Positions 8,990 through 18,638 of a DNA stretch of 64,000 nt are shown here, in pieces (the stretch's first letter is position 1; each line of letters begins with the position of its first letter). The stretch covers positions 25,502 to 89,501 of the forward strand of contig JAHEIH010000026.1 in assembly GCA_024639455.1 (NCBI GenBank). The letters run 5' to 3'. A program made the translations under genes and the position numbers. The stretch is from Cellvibrionales bacterium. GTDB lineage: Bacteria > Pseudomonadota > Gammaproteobacteria > Pseudomonadales > JAHEIH01. The notes below the pieces were generated by a model, which saw only the letters and a program-made list of their open reading frames with translations, searched no databases and had not been told where the DNA came from.

Positions 8990-10573
8990 GATCGAATTAA
9001 AGCCGTTAACGCGACTATGGGTGAGGTGCTTTTGCAGCCCTAGCGCGTTGAGTTTGCTGTCGATAGTTACGGCGTCGACGTCCTCAGCGCGGCGGCCGTC
9101 AAGCATACTCAACAAGATATACGATAAGCCGCGCATGAGCCGCGCTTCGCTGTCGATCTCGAAATAGACACGCCCCTCTTCTGTGCGGTGACGCATCCAT
9201 ACCTTGGCCTCGCACCCTGGCACGATGTATTCGTCGTGGCGCAGGGCTGGATTGGGCGAGATGCGATCCCCCATCGACATAATTTGGCGGTAGCGCGATT
9301 GCCAGTTTTGTTCCTCTAAAAGCTGGGCGATCAAGGCATCGCCGTCTTGCTGCTCGCCCTCGGCCTGCCCTTCGAAGAGTTGCTGTAAGGCGGCCACGGT
9401 GCGATCGATGTCTTCGCGGGTATTGTAGGCAGCCACTGAAAAACGGATTAACGCCCGGTAGCCAATCGCGTCGGCTAGGGGTTGGGCGCACATCTGCCCG
9501 GCGCGCACAGCGATCTCGCTCTCGTCCAACCAGTTCACCACATCACTCACGCCAAAGCCGCACTCGTCTGTGGGCACGTAGGCCAACACGCCGATATTCT
9601 GTTCGCGGCGGCTGATCAACGTCAATTGCGGCAAGCGATCAAACTGCTCGATAGCGTAGGCCGCCAGTTCAGCCTCGTAGGCGTGCATGGCAGGCAAGTC
9701 ACATCCCGCGAGAAAGTTAAGCACCGCCGCAAAACCAGCGATACCCGCGAGGTTGTCGGTGCCGGCCTCAAAGCGACCGGGTGCCTCGCGAAATGTAGCG
9801 CCAGCCACGGTGACTTCGCTGATCATTTCACCACCGCCCAGCAAAGGGCACCAACGATTTAACAGCGCGCGCTTCGCCCACAATACGCCAACGCCGGTAG
9901 GGCCATACAGTTTGTGAGCAGAAAACACCAGAAAGTCACACCCCAACTCGACCACATCGAGATGTGCGTGAGCGGCGTATTGGGCGCCGTCAAAACCCCA
10001 CACCCACGGGCCGCCAGATAACAGACGTTTTACCTCGGCTACGTCGGTGATACACCCCAACACGTTGGAGGCCGCCGATAAGCTGACCACCTTGGTGCGT
10101 TCATTTAACAATGTCGCTAAGACCGATAGGTCCAAGCCACCGTCGCGCAGGGGCACAAAGCGGATCACCAACCCTTTGTCTTCCGCCTGCATCATCCAAG
10201 GCACCAAATTAGCGTGGTGCTCAAGCAAGGACAATACAATCTCGTCCCCCGCTTGTAAGTCCTCACATACTGCCTTAGCCACGGTATTCATAGCCATTGT
10301 TGCACCCTGGGTAAACACGCACTCGTCGGGGCAGGCATTGATGAAATCCGCCACCTGCTGGCGACAGCGCTCTAACAAATCCGTCGCCCCACGAGCTAGA
10401 CGGTGGCTGCCGCGGTGAGCATTGGCGTTGGCATTCAGATAAAAATCATTGGTGGCATCCAACAGGACTTGTGGACGCTGGGTAGTCGCGGCGTTATCGA
10501 GATATATCAGGCGACGATTGGCCGCTTGTTGGAAAGCGGGAAAATGTTGTTTAAACGCCTTGGGGTCAAACAC
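8954..10573 (-). CDS. csdA-csdE: Cysteine desulfurase fused to SufE/CsdE sulfur acceptor
   Basis: The 539-residue protein joins two normally separate partners. Residues 1 to about 402 are a group II cysteine desulfurase. Lys221 in FSAHKLYGP is the PLP lysine, His119/His120 lie in LEHHANLVPW, and Cys362 in RAGQMCAQPL takes the persulfide. After an acidic Gln-rich linker (about 402-412), residues 413-539 are a SufE-type acceptor with Cys454 in VPGCEAKVWM. All three key residues are intact. The start is GTG at 10573, three bases after the tatD stop, so it is cotranscribed with tatD. It faces tcdA, whose product depends on the Csd system in E. coli. Confidence 0.92.
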   Translation of the reverse strand: MFDPKAFKQHFPAFQQAANRRLIYLDNAATTQRPQVLLDATNDFYLNANANAHRGSHRLARGATDLLERCRQQVADFINACPDECVFTQGATMAMNTVAKAVCEDLQAGDEIVLSLLEHHANLVPWMMQAEDKGLVIRFVPLRDGGLDLSVLATLLNERTKVVSLSAASNVLGCITDVAEVKRLLSGGPWVWGFDGAQYAAHAHLDVVELGCDFLVFSAHKLYGPTGVGVLWAKRALLNRWCPLLGGGEMISEVTVAGATFREAPGRFEAGTDNLAGIAGFAAVLNFLAGCDLPAMHAYEAELAAYAIEQFDRLPQLTLISRREQNIGVLAYVPTDECGFGVSDVVNWLDESEIAVRAGQMCAQPLADAIGYRALIRFSVAAYNTREDIDRTVAALQQLFEGQAEGEQQDGDALIAQLLEEQNWQSRYRQIMSMGDRISPNPALRHDEYIVPGCEAKVWMRHRTEEGRVYFEIDSEARLMRGLSYILLSMLDGRRAEDVDAVTIDSKLNALGLQKHLTHSRVNGFNSILQRALAAFDPS

Positions 10574-10576
10574 GGG

Positions 10577-11359
10577 CTACCTCATCTTGGCAAATAACGT
10601 CTCTGTATTATCGCGACACACCGCCGCCACCTCCGCCGCCGAACAACCCCGCAAGGCGGCGACGGCCTGCGCCACACGGGCGACATTGGCCGGTTCATTG
10701 CCCGCTTCCAACTGCCCAAGCTCATCATCCCATAAGGGCATGGCGGGCGCATCGGTCTCTAACAACAACGCTGACAAGGGCAGTTCGGTAAAGGCACGAT
10801 GGGCGCGACTGGCGTGGGGTCGCGTGGCCATGCCGCCAACACCAATCTTAAAACCGAGCCGGTGATATTGTTCAGCGATCTCTAAACTACCACCAAAGCC
10901 ATGCACCACTCCCCCGGCAGTAGGCCGATGGGCTTTCAAAAGGGGTAACAGAATGTCGTGCGCCTTTACACAGTGCAAGATCAACGGCAGCCGGTGTTCT
11001 ATGGCCGCCATAATATGGCAGGTGAGGACCTCAATTTGTAGCGCCATGGGGATGTCCCGCAGTGCATCTAGGCCGCACTCGCCCACCGCAACGGCACCAG
11101 ACAAGGCGTCGTTTAATGCGCGGGGAAGCTCGCTAACGGGAAATTGGTCGGCCCACCAGGGGTGCAAGCCAATGGCATAGTGTGCGGTGATCCCAAATGG
11201 TTGACACTGTTTAGCTTGAGTAATCACCCGTGACCAAGACTCAGGGTGGACCGAGGGGATAATCAGTTGCTCAACACCCGCTGCCAGCGCTCGCTGAAGT
11301 ACCTCGCCGCGATCCGCCGCGAAGTCATCAAAGTCGATGTGGCAGTGGCTGTCGATCAC
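10577..11359 (-). CDS. TatD family metal-dependent hydrolase (YjjV-like)
   Basis: The 260-residue TIM-barrel hydrolase shows the metal ligands of the family: DSHCHIDFDD at the N-terminus, a central GECGLD, a His in ILHCVKAH, and ETDAPAMP near residue 220. TatD-type proteins act as 3'-5' exonucleases or D-aminoacyl-tRNA deacylase-like hydrolases, and the YjjV branch is less well defined. The start is GTG at 11359, directly abutting the stop of the DUF3581 gene, with the desulfurase fusion gene three bases downstream. Confidence 0.88.
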   Translation of the reverse strand: MIDSHCHIDFDDFAADRGEVLQRALAAGVEQLIIPSVHPESWSRVITQAKQCQPFGITAHYAIGLHPWWADQFPVSELPRALNDALSGAVAVGECGLDALRDIPMALQIEVLTCHIMAAIEHRLPLILHCVKAHDILLPLLKAHRPTAGGVVHGFGGSLEIAEQYHRLGFKIGVGGMATRPHASRAHRAFTELPLSALLLETDAPAMPLWDDELGQLEAGNEPANVARVAQAVAALRGCSAAEVAAVCRDNTETLFAKMR

Positions 11360-12076
11360 TTAGGCAGAAACGGGGTGATAGTTGGCCTTCCAGTCAGCGT
11401 AACTGGCCACCACAGCGTCCATTTCCGCGTCGTCGAAGTCGCGCAGACCACTCAGTAACATGTGTTTCTCGCCACTACCAACCACGCTGTCGCCGTCGAC
11501 AATATCAAACGCCAACATCACTTCGCCGCGTTTGCCATTGGTGGTAATGGTCGTGTTTTCGGTGTTGGTTTCTAACCGTGGGGCTACCAGCGCGACACGC
11601 TGTAAGCTAATTTGCATCGACGCGTACATCACCATCGGGCGCGCGGGATTGATCATGGCGTTAGCCTGCTTCATTAGCGGTACCAACACGTGGGGAAAGG
11701 CGGTACCTGAGTAGGCGACGTAGGCGCGGATCAATTGCTCTACCCCTGCATCGAAGGCCTGTCGCTCGCCATCGCCAGTGATTTCTACATAGGCTTTGCC
11801 AGCGGGGTCGGCGATCGCACCGGGTGCAGAAGTGGGGAAGTTGAGCGCGACGTCTTCGGTCACCATGGCGGTAAATTTCAACCCAAGGTTTTGGTACAGC
11901 CCCATGGACTGCAATAAAACCGCAAACAACAAATCGCCAGGCACCGCAAAGCGTTTGGCATCGACATCGTGCAAAGGGTTGAAATCGTTGGCGACTTCCT
12001 TGGCGAACTGGCTGCCATGGGCGCGACTAAACACAACATTGCCAGCGCTATCGCGGCCGTAAAATTGATCTAACAT
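11360..12076 (-). CDS. DUF3581 family protein
   Basis: The 238-residue soluble protein matches my memory of DUF3581, especially the N-terminal stretch with FAKEVANDFNPLHDVDAKRF and VPGDLLFAVLL. That NP(L/I)H pattern recalls hot-dog-fold dehydratases (MaoC-like), so a thioester-related role is conceivable, but no function is established. It is the first gene of a three-gene leftward run with tatD and the desulfurase fusion. A divergent promoter region of 174 bases separates it from ppk1. Confidence 0.8.
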   Translation of the reverse strand: MLDQFYGRDSAGNVVFSRAHGSQFAKEVANDFNPLHDVDAKRFAVPGDLLFAVLLQSMGLYQNLGLKFTAMVTEDVALNFPTSAPGAIADPAGKAYVEITGDGERQAFDAGVEQLIRAYVAYSGTAFPHVLVPLMKQANAMINPARPMVMYASMQISLQRVALVAPRLETNTENTTITTNGKRGEVMLAFDIVDGDSVVGSGEKHMLLSGLRDFDDAEMDAVVASYADWKANYHPVSA

Positions 12077-12250
12077 TATCTTCCTCGAAACGTTTTACAG
12101 CGAGACTATCGCGGCCATAGTAAATACCGGCCATTCTAACACTCCTGTAACAATTTCTCGCTACTGTGCTACATCAAACTAACGTCAAATGCCCGTAGGC
12201 AAGCGATCTGAAATACACTATTGTTTAACAAAACACGGATAACGGCGGTT

Positions 12251-14314
12251 ATGTCGAATAAGTATAGTTACTTTCCCAAGGAATTGAGTTGGCTGTCCTT
12301 CAACGAGCGGGTATTACAAGAAGCCGCTGATATCGAGGTGCCCATTATCGAGCGGGTGCGTTTCCTCGGTATCTACTCCAATAATATGGACGAGTTTTTC
12401 CGCGTCAGAGTGGCCGACGTTCACCGTCAAATCGACCTCGCCCAAGTTAGCGAAGATCGCAGTCAACAACACACTGCAGAAGACCTATTACACCGTATCA
12501 GTGACAAGGTAGCGGAGCTTAACCAGCGCTTCAATCAAATCAGTAACGACATCATTCTAGGGCTCGCTCGACGCAATATCTTCCTGATCAACGAAGAGCA
12601 AATCACGGAGCGCGAGAGCGACTGGCTACACAAGTATTTTCGTGACAAAGTACTGCGCCACATCACCCCTGTATTTATTTCTCCCCGAGTAGAATTGCGC
12701 CGCGCCATCGACGATGAAGAAGCCTATCTTGTTGGCGCACTGCACAACGAGGCCAAAACGCGCTACGTGTTAATCGAGATTCCCGTAAACCAAACCTCGC
12801 GTTTCATCGCCTTGCCTCGCGCCAAGGGCAGCCGACGCAAGTCGGTGATCGTTCTCGACAACGCCATTCGCCATTGTGCCAAACAAGTCTTTGCCCCCGT
12901 TTGCGAATTCGATCGCGCTGAATTCTATTCGCTCAAGGTCACCCGGGATGCAGAGTACGACCTGGAGCGCGACATTGAACACTCCATGCTGGAGAGGATG
13001 TCCGAGGGACTCAAGCAGCGCTTGACCAATCAGCCGGTACGCATGGTTTACGACCGAGAGATGCCGGCAGATATGGTGGCCATGCTGCAACAAAAACTCG
13101 GCCTCGACGATGTGGAAACCATGGTACCCAGTGGTCGCTATCGCAATTTCAGAGATTTCATCGGCTTCCCAAACTTTGGCGCCAAGTATCTTGAAAACCC
13201 CAAACTCTCCGCGCTGCGCAGCAAGGCGTTTGACGTTTATGAGTCGCCTTTTGAAGCCATCAGTCAAGGCGACATCATGCTTTACTACCCCTATCACCGT
13301 TTCAAATACCTCACTGACTTTATCCGCATCGCCGCGTACGATCCTGCTGTGAAAACGATTCGCATGGCTATCTACCGCGTCGCTAAAGACAGCAGCATTC
13401 TGAAGTCGTTGATGGACGCGGTGAAGAACGGTAAGAAGGTACAGGTCATTGTAGAATTGCGCGCACGCTTTGACGAACAGGCCAACATAGGCTGGGCGAG
13501 GGAACTCACGGATGCGGGCGTCGACGTCGAATTTGGTGTACCGTCGCTAAAATGTCACGCAAAATTAGCGCTGATTCAACGCCTAGAAAACGACACATTG
13601 GTCAGCTACGGGCACATCGGCACTGGCAATTTCAACGAAAAAACAGCCAAAATCTATACCGACTTTGCCCTTTTCTCAAAAAATCCCGCTTTGACGCAAG
13701 AGATTGGCCAGGTCTTTGACTTCGTTGTCAGCCCTTTTAAGCGATTTACCTTTAAGCACCTGATCGTCAGCCCTAGCCACACTCGGCAACGCATCAACCA
13801 GCTGATCAATGCAGAAATCGCTGCATCTGAAGCCGGCCAAAAAGGGGAGATTTTCCTCAAGGTCAACAACCTGGTAGACAAAGACATTTGCGATAACCTC
13901 TACCGCGCCAGCCGCGCCGGAGTCAAGATCCGCTTATTGGTACGCGGCATGTGCAACGTATTACCGGGTGTTAAGGGCATGAGCGACAACATTCTCGCCC
14001 GCAGTGTCGTCGACCGTTTTTTGGAGCATCCGAGGGTCATGGTCTTTCACGCTGGCGGCGAGAAAAAAGTCTTTATCAGCTCTGCTGACCTTATGACACG
14101 CAATATCGAATTTCGCGTGGAAGTGGGTACCCCAATATTGGATGACAACCTGAAAAAAATGGTTCTCGATACGCTGGAAATTCAATGGCGTGACACAACC
14201 AAGGCGCGCATTATCGACGCCGAACAAAAAAATAATTACGTGAGACGAGGCAACCGCCGTAAGATTCGCTCTCAAGAAGAAATTTATAACTATTTAAAAC
14301 AACGAGAATCCTAA
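12251..14314 (+). CDS. ppk1: Polyphosphate kinase 1
   Basis: The 687-residue enzyme reversibly polymerises the gamma-phosphate of ATP into polyphosphate. The N domain begins with FPKELSWLSFNERVLQEA. The phospholipase-D-like catalytic domain carries GHIGTGNFNEKTA, whose His is the phospho-accepting residue, and FLEHPRV with the second conserved His. The ATG at 12251 gives the usual PPK N-terminus, and an upstream in-frame ATG at 12221 is less likely. A Ppx gene follows two bases after the stop, making a classic polyphosphate pair. I saw no convincing Pho box in the 174-base gap upstream. Confidence 0.94.
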   Translation: MSNKYSYFPKELSWLSFNERVLQEAADIEVPIIERVRFLGIYSNNMDEFFRVRVADVHRQIDLAQVSEDRSQQHTAEDLLHRISDKVAELNQRFNQISNDIILGLARRNIFLINEEQITERESDWLHKYFRDKVLRHITPVFISPRVELRRAIDDEEAYLVGALHNEAKTRYVLIEIPVNQTSRFIALPRAKGSRRKSVIVLDNAIRHCAKQVFAPVCEFDRAEFYSLKVTRDAEYDLERDIEHSMLERMSEGLKQRLTNQPVRMVYDREMPADMVAMLQQKLGLDDVETMVPSGRYRNFRDFIGFPNFGAKYLENPKLSALRSKAFDVYESPFEAISQGDIMLYYPYHRFKYLTDFIRIAAYDPAVKTIRMAIYRVAKDSSILKSLMDAVKNGKKVQVIVELRARFDEQANIGWARELTDAGVDVEFGVPSLKCHAKLALIQRLENDTLVSYGHIGTGNFNEKTAKIYTDFALFSKNPALTQEIGQVFDFVVSPFKRFTFKHLIVSPSHTRQRINQLINAEIAASEAGQKGEIFLKVNNLVDKDICDNLYRASRAGVKIRLLVRGMCNVLPGVKGMSDNILARSVVDRFLEHPRVMVFHAGGEKKVFISSADLMTRNIEFRVEVGTPILDDNLKKMVLDTLEIQWRDTTKARIIDAEQKNNYVRRGNRRKIRSQEEIYNYLKQRES

Positions 14315-14315
14315 T

Positions 14316-15824
14316 TTGTCCAACAGCGCCCCGGAACAACCACAGCACTTTGCAGCCATCGACCTTGGCTCTAATAGCTTTCACTTGGTGATCGTCCGCG
14401 CCCTCAAAGGCGATCTGCAAACCCTCTTTAAACACAAGGAGCGCGTGCGTTTAGCGAGCGGTCTTAACAAACAAAACGTGTTGAGCCGCGAAGCCATCCA
14501 GCGAGGCGTTGATGTGTTACAACTATTTGCTGAGCAACTCCAACCGCTCGAAGACTGCCTAGTCATGGCGGTGGCAACACACACCCTACGTGAAGCGGAA
14601 AACCGCGACGAATTTCTTGAAGCTGCGCAAGAGGTCTTTCCTTATCCCATCGACATCATCAGCGGGCAAGAGGAAGCGCGTTTAATCTACAATGGCGTGG
14701 CACACGACGAACAACTGGATGGCAACACCTTGGTCATTGATATCGGCGGCGGATCCACCGAGGTCGTTATCGGCAACGGTACCCAGGCTCAAATCGCACG
14801 TTCCCACCAAATGGGTTGCGTCAGTTTTACCCACCGCTACTTTAAAAAAGGGGCTGACCCAGAGCACTACTACCGCGCTAAGTTAGCCGCTCGACAACGT
14901 TTTGAACGTTTTGAAGAGATGTTCCGCCGCGTTGGCTGGCAAAATGTCCGCATTACTTCGGGCACCGCACAAGCGATTGTTAGCGCGGCTGCCGCGCTCG
15001 ATAAAGACTTTAACGCCTTGACGTTGAAGCACATTCACCAAGTGCGAAATTTGCTCTTTAAAAATCCGCAGCACACTATTTTTAAGGATCTCACTGAGGA
15101 AAGGGTGTCGGTATTAGCCGCCGGCCTCGCCATCATGGAAACGATTTACGACGCCCTAAGTATTCACAGCGGCGTATTTTCAACAAGTGCACTGCGTGAG
15201 GGCATCCTTTACGAAGCATTAGAAACCGATGACGCACTCACCATTCGCGGCAATACCTGCGACAGTTTGATGCGACGCTACCACGTGGATATGGAACACG
15301 CCGAGCGCGTGGCGCACAGCGCCGCACAATTATGGCAAGCCGCCTGTACGGAGTGGAAGCTCCCCACCACGAGCCTTAAGTTTTTAACGTTTGCAGCAAA
15401 ACTTCACGAGGTAGGTCTTAACATCAGCTCCAGTGGCATGCACAAGCACTCAGCATACATCGTTGAAAATTCCAACATGCCGGGGTTCAGTTTTGAGCAG
15501 CAATTATTTGTCGCGAGTTTGATTAGACTGCACCGTAAGAAGCTTAACCCTGACGTGCTACCGGACATTAGGATGGTGTCGCGCAGTGTACTTAAACGGC
15601 TTGTTGTACTGTTGCGTATTGCGATCATTTGGCATTTAAATCGCCATCCGTCGCCACCGTCATTACCATTAATAGCCGTGGAAAAAAATACACTCACACT
15701 AACAGTTGCCCACAATTTTGGTGAGGACTACCCTTTACTTATGGCGGATTTGCAGCGCGAAGTCGCTTGGTGCCACGACACCCCTAGTTGGCCAACACTG
15801 GTGATTGAAACATTAGACGCTTAG
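14316..15824 (+). CDS. ppx: Exopolyphosphatase (Ppx/GppA family)
   Basis: The 502-residue enzyme releases phosphate from polyphosphate ends, or pppGpp to ppGpp. The ASKHA-type N-terminal half shows FAAIDLGSNSFHLV at the start and VIDIGGGSTEVV near residue 140. The C-terminal half is HD-like helical (AKLHEVGLNIS near residue 360). The start is TTG at 14316, just after the ppk1 stop, because no ATG lies before the first conserved motif. Its 3' end overlaps the opposing glycosylase gene by 12 bases. Confidence 0.92.
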   Translation: MSNSAPEQPQHFAAIDLGSNSFHLVIVRALKGDLQTLFKHKERVRLASGLNKQNVLSREAIQRGVDVLQLFAEQLQPLEDCLVMAVATHTLREAENRDEFLEAAQEVFPYPIDIISGQEEARLIYNGVAHDEQLDGNTLVIDIGGGSTEVVIGNGTQAQIARSHQMGCVSFTHRYFKKGADPEHYYRAKLAARQRFERFEEMFRRVGWQNVRITSGTAQAIVSAAAALDKDFNALTLKHIHQVRNLLFKNPQHTIFKDLTEERVSVLAAGLAIMETIYDALSIHSGVFSTSALREGILYEALETDDALTIRGNTCDSLMRRYHVDMEHAERVAHSAAQLWQAACTEWKLPTTSLKFLTFAAKLHEVGLNISSSGMHKHSAYIVENSNMPGFSFEQQLFVASLIRLHRKKLNPDVLPDIRMVSRSVLKRLVVLLRIAIIWHLNRHPSPPSLPLIAVEKNTLTLTVAHNFGEDYPLLMADLQREVAWCHDTPSWPTLVIETLDA

Positions 15825-16475
15825 TGCATCATGCTGACGGGCTGTTGTGTTGCCATTAACATTATGCACTGGCCTCAATTGACGCAGCTGTTTCTGATCG
15901 ACCGTCCAGAGAATCTTGGTTAAATAGCTGCGATAAGGGCGCGCACGGTCGGGATCAAAGCGCCACCCCAAGCCCTGCTGCAAACATAGTCGGTGCAACT
16001 TTTCAACGCCGTGATTGATCGAGAGGTCATGCTCCGGCCAAATATCTAGATGACCAAAGTATTTCAGCAACAGCCGGTCCGCCGTCCAATCACCTAAGCC
16101 CCACAACAGTTTCAACTCTTCCCGCACCACGGCGGCGGGCTCACTGCGCCAGGATTCAAAGCCGCGGGTGTCGGCGTCATAGTGCTTACCCATAAGATGG
16201 ATGGTGCGCGCCTTGGAGCGACTCACCCCGCAGGTAAACAGGTCCTTTTCTGGCAGTCGCCAAATCTTACCCATACCGGCTTTTCGCCGCAGGCAATGAA
16301 TGATCTTCGCCGCGTCGCTATCGCAAAGCATTTGGGTGGTAATTATTTCAGTGAGCGCCTCACCAACAGGCATGTGAACCGGCTCAATGGTCTGCACATC
16401 CTGCAGCCGCGAAAAATGCCCCAGCATCGGACAAGCCAACAATACTTGATTCATCGCCGTATTAACGTTGTGCAT
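15813..16475 (-). CDS. DNA-3-methyladenine glycosylase, AlkA-like HhH-GPD family
   Basis: The 220-residue base-excision enzyme has the helix-hairpin-helix and catalytic region LWGLGDWTADRLLLKYFGHL followed by the conserved Asp in WPEHDLSI. It lacks the C-terminal FeS cysteines of Nth/MutY, which supports the AlkA/MagIII-like side of the superfamily. The start at 16475 follows GGAG by eight bases, and the longer frame adds only eight residues. It sits convergent to ppx. Confidence 0.85.
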   Translation of the reverse strand: MHNVNTAMNQVLLACPMLGHFSRLQDVQTIEPVHMPVGEALTEIITTQMLCDSDAAKIIHCLRRKAGMGKIWRLPEKDLFTCGVSRSKARTIHLMGKHYDADTRGFESWRSEPAAVVREELKLLWGLGDWTADRLLLKYFGHLDIWPEHDLSINHGVEKLHRLCLQQGLGWRFDPDRARPYRSYLTKILWTVDQKQLRQLRPVHNVNGNTTARQHDALSV

Positions 16476-16638
16476 AGGACATTCTCCCTTAATACGCACT
16501 TTCCTGTGCTTACAAACATCATAGCGAATTATCGGCAGCCTCTTTAGACGGGTTGGTTCTGCTACGCCAAGTGCTTATAGCTGTTCGGTCTTATAGTTGA
16601 TTTGCGGGAAAACTTCCTGCCAAAAGGGCTTTAACGCC

Positions 16639-16663
16639 AAAAAAAAGCCCGCCAATAGCGGGC
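16639..16663 (-). terminator. Intrinsic terminator after the lipoprotein gene
   Basis: GCCCGC and GCGGGC pair around a five-base loop, and on the minus strand a run of eight T follows. It ends the gene at 16690-17397. Confidence 0.85.
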
Positions 16664-16689
16664 AATAGAGACCTCGGAGGCATCAACAT

Positions 16690-17397
16690 TTAGTCGCGAC
16701 TGCGTTGATTACCATCGCGCGCGGTAGAGACTTTTTTGGGTTGACGAACGGCTTTCGGTTCATCGCGGTGGGACTTGTGCGCACGCGATTCGCGCGGTGG
16801 TTGAGCGGTGGCTTGATTATCGTTACGCGTTCTCTCCTCGCGATAATTAGCTCGACGTTCTTCCTTTTGCGAGCGTTCAGCAGGTCGATTGTAATGAAAT
16901 GGACGCTGCTGAGGCGCTTCAAGTCGGCGCTTTTCGTCACGCGATCTTGCACCCGAATGATATTCACGCGAATAGCGATCGCGATCGCGGCTGAGGTGGC
17001 CGTCGTGGCGATCACTGTATCTGTCGTAGCGCATTTTAGGGGACAACTTAACCCGCGGGTAGCGGTCGGCATGGCGGTAAACATGGCTGCGGTAGCCGTG
17101 CACTCGTGTCGGCACAAAACGTGGCGCCACCGTTAGCCATGGGCCGTGCCAGTGATTGGCGCGCATCCAATGGCTACCACTGAAATAATAGTAGTAACCA
17201 TCCATCCAGTAACTTCCAGGGTAACCATAGGACACATACACGCCGTAATACGAATCGTAGTAGTAATTCCCCGTTCCCCAAGATACTCGGACATCGGCAT
17301 CAAAATCGGTGCGACCGTGAGCTTCTACTTCATAGACAGCACAGCCACTCAATGTGGCAGTCAGCCCTAGTGTTAGGATCAATGCTAATCGCTTCAT
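16690..17397 (-). CDS. Tyr/Arg/His-rich lipoprotein
   Basis: The 235-residue precursor has a lipoprotein signal ending LTATLSGC, with the lipidated Cys at residue 19. Residues 20-110 are rich in Tyr, Trp and Gly (NYYYDSYYG and YWMDGYYYYFSGSHW), typical of small surface or periplasmic proteins with YXYY repeats. Residues 110-235 are highly charged, Arg-rich and probably disordered. The start at 17397 is fixed by GGAGG seven bases upstream. No enzymatic motif is visible. It is monocistronic, with a good terminator. Confidence 0.75.
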   Translation of the reverse strand: MKRLALILTLGLTATLSGCAVYEVEAHGRTDFDADVRVSWGTGNYYYDSYYGVYVSYGYPGSYWMDGYYYYFSGSHWMRANHWHGPWLTVAPRFVPTRVHGYRSHVYRHADRYPRVKLSPKMRYDRYSDRHDGHLSRDRDRYSREYHSGARSRDEKRRLEAPQQRPFHYNRPAERSQKEERRANYREERTRNDNQATAQPPRESRAHKSHRDEPKAVRQPKKVSTARDGNQRSRD

Positions 17398-17462
17398 CAA
17401 ACACCTCCTCGGTTTACAGTTTCAATATAAACCTCCTGCCTGAACTTAAGCTGAACCTAATA

Positions 17463-18329
17463 TTAATTTTTTTGCGTTTGCTGCCAGAGGGTCGCTAGCA
17501 AGATCATACCGAGACCTAGCAAGGTGCTTGGCAACACCTGCTCACCGAGGATGCCGTTGATCCACAACAATGAAATGACGGGTGAGAGGAAAATAAGGTT
17601 GGCGATGCGGCTGACATGGCGGGCAGTTTGCATGGCCAATAACCAGGTCACAAAGCTGGCGCCCATTTCAAACAGTCCCACGTAAACCGCTGCCGCCAAG
17701 CTGGTAAAACTACCTGAGACCACGTCATTGACATTGGCTAATGGCCACAGTATCGGCAGGCTAAACAAAAACATAGCGCACAAACTGAGCACCGGATCGA
17801 GTTTGGCTCGCGAACTGTACACCCAGTAGAAGGCCCATAATAAGGTGCTGAGCAATGCCCATAGCACGCCGGATAAATGGCTTCCAAGCAGTGTTGTCAG
17901 ATCTCCGCCCGAGGCTACGATGACCACTCCGATGTAGGCCATGACACTGGCAGCCACATCTCGTCGCGAGAGCGTTTGCCCCAGTAAAAACACCGATAAT
18001 AGACTGAGGCAAATGGCCCACGAATAATTAATGGCTTGCGCCTGTTGTGCAAGCAGCGCGTCGTAGGCCTGGAAGAGCACCAAGTAGTAAAGCACCGGAT
18101 TTAATACCGCGAGGCCAAGCGTCGTTTTCCAGTGGCTTGCGATGAAGTCTCGCAGCGCGGACAAGCGCCCTTGCCAAGCAAGCATGGCTAGGAGTAATAA
18201 CGCTGAACTGGTCGAGGCGATGGCGAGCACCGTGGGCACGGATAATTGGGCCAGTGCCAGTTTAAAAGCAGTAGCGCTGGTTGACCACATAGCGATGGTC
18301 AGTAGCGCGTAACGATAAGCGCTGGGCAT
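17463..18329 (-). CDS. DMT superfamily (EamA) transporter
   Basis: The 288-residue inner-membrane protein has about ten hydrophobic segments arranged as two EamA repeats, the usual architecture of drug/metabolite exporters. The substrate is not predictable. Its ATG overlaps the TAA of the upstream YdcH-like gene by one base (TAATG), showing translational coupling. Confidence 0.85.
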   Translation of the reverse strand: MPSAYRYALLTIAMWSTSATAFKLALAQLSVPTVLAIASTSSALLLLAMLAWQGRLSALRDFIASHWKTTLGLAVLNPVLYYLVLFQAYDALLAQQAQAINYSWAICLSLLSVFLLGQTLSRRDVAASVMAYIGVVIVASGGDLTTLLGSHLSGVLWALLSTLLWAFYWVYSSRAKLDPVLSLCAMFLFSLPILWPLANVNDVVSGSFTSLAAAVYVGLFEMGASFVTWLLAMQTARHVSRIANLIFLSPVISLLWINGILGEQVLPSTLLGLGMILLATLWQQTQKN

Positions 18330-18547
18330 TACGCGTCGAGGTCGGGGATCATTTGGCTGCGGATGCGCTGGATGGCGTCTTTCACCTGCAGTTTCTCACG
18401 TTTGAGTCGGCGCAGTTGAATTTGATCGGCAAAGGGACGTTGTAATAGCTCATCGATTTTTTCGTGCAGTATACGGTGTTGAGCACGTAACTGCGCCAAG
18501 CGATTATCGCCGATAGTAGGAATGTCGTTGGTATCCTGCTCAATCAT
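18329..18547 (-). CDS. YdcH/DUF465 family small coiled-coil protein
   Basis: The 72-residue protein is almost entirely helical and charged, with heptad-like Leu spacing (LAQLRAQHRILHEKIDELL) and a second helix containing LRRLKREKLQVKDAIQRI. This is the DUF465/YdcH pattern, of unknown function. The start at 18547 is chosen because the upstream 18 codons look non-conserved. It is coupled to the EamA gene. Confidence 0.8.
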   Translation of the reverse strand: MIEQDTNDIPTIGDNRLAQLRAQHRILHEKIDELLQRPFADQIQLRRLKREKLQVKDAIQRIRSQMIPDLDA

Positions 18548-18638
18548 GCTCGCGCTCTTTTTCTCAGATGACGCCGAAAGGTGCTGAAAGCTTGAACCCA
18601 AAGCGTCATTTTGTCCAGTGTCCTTTGACTAGCGTTAT

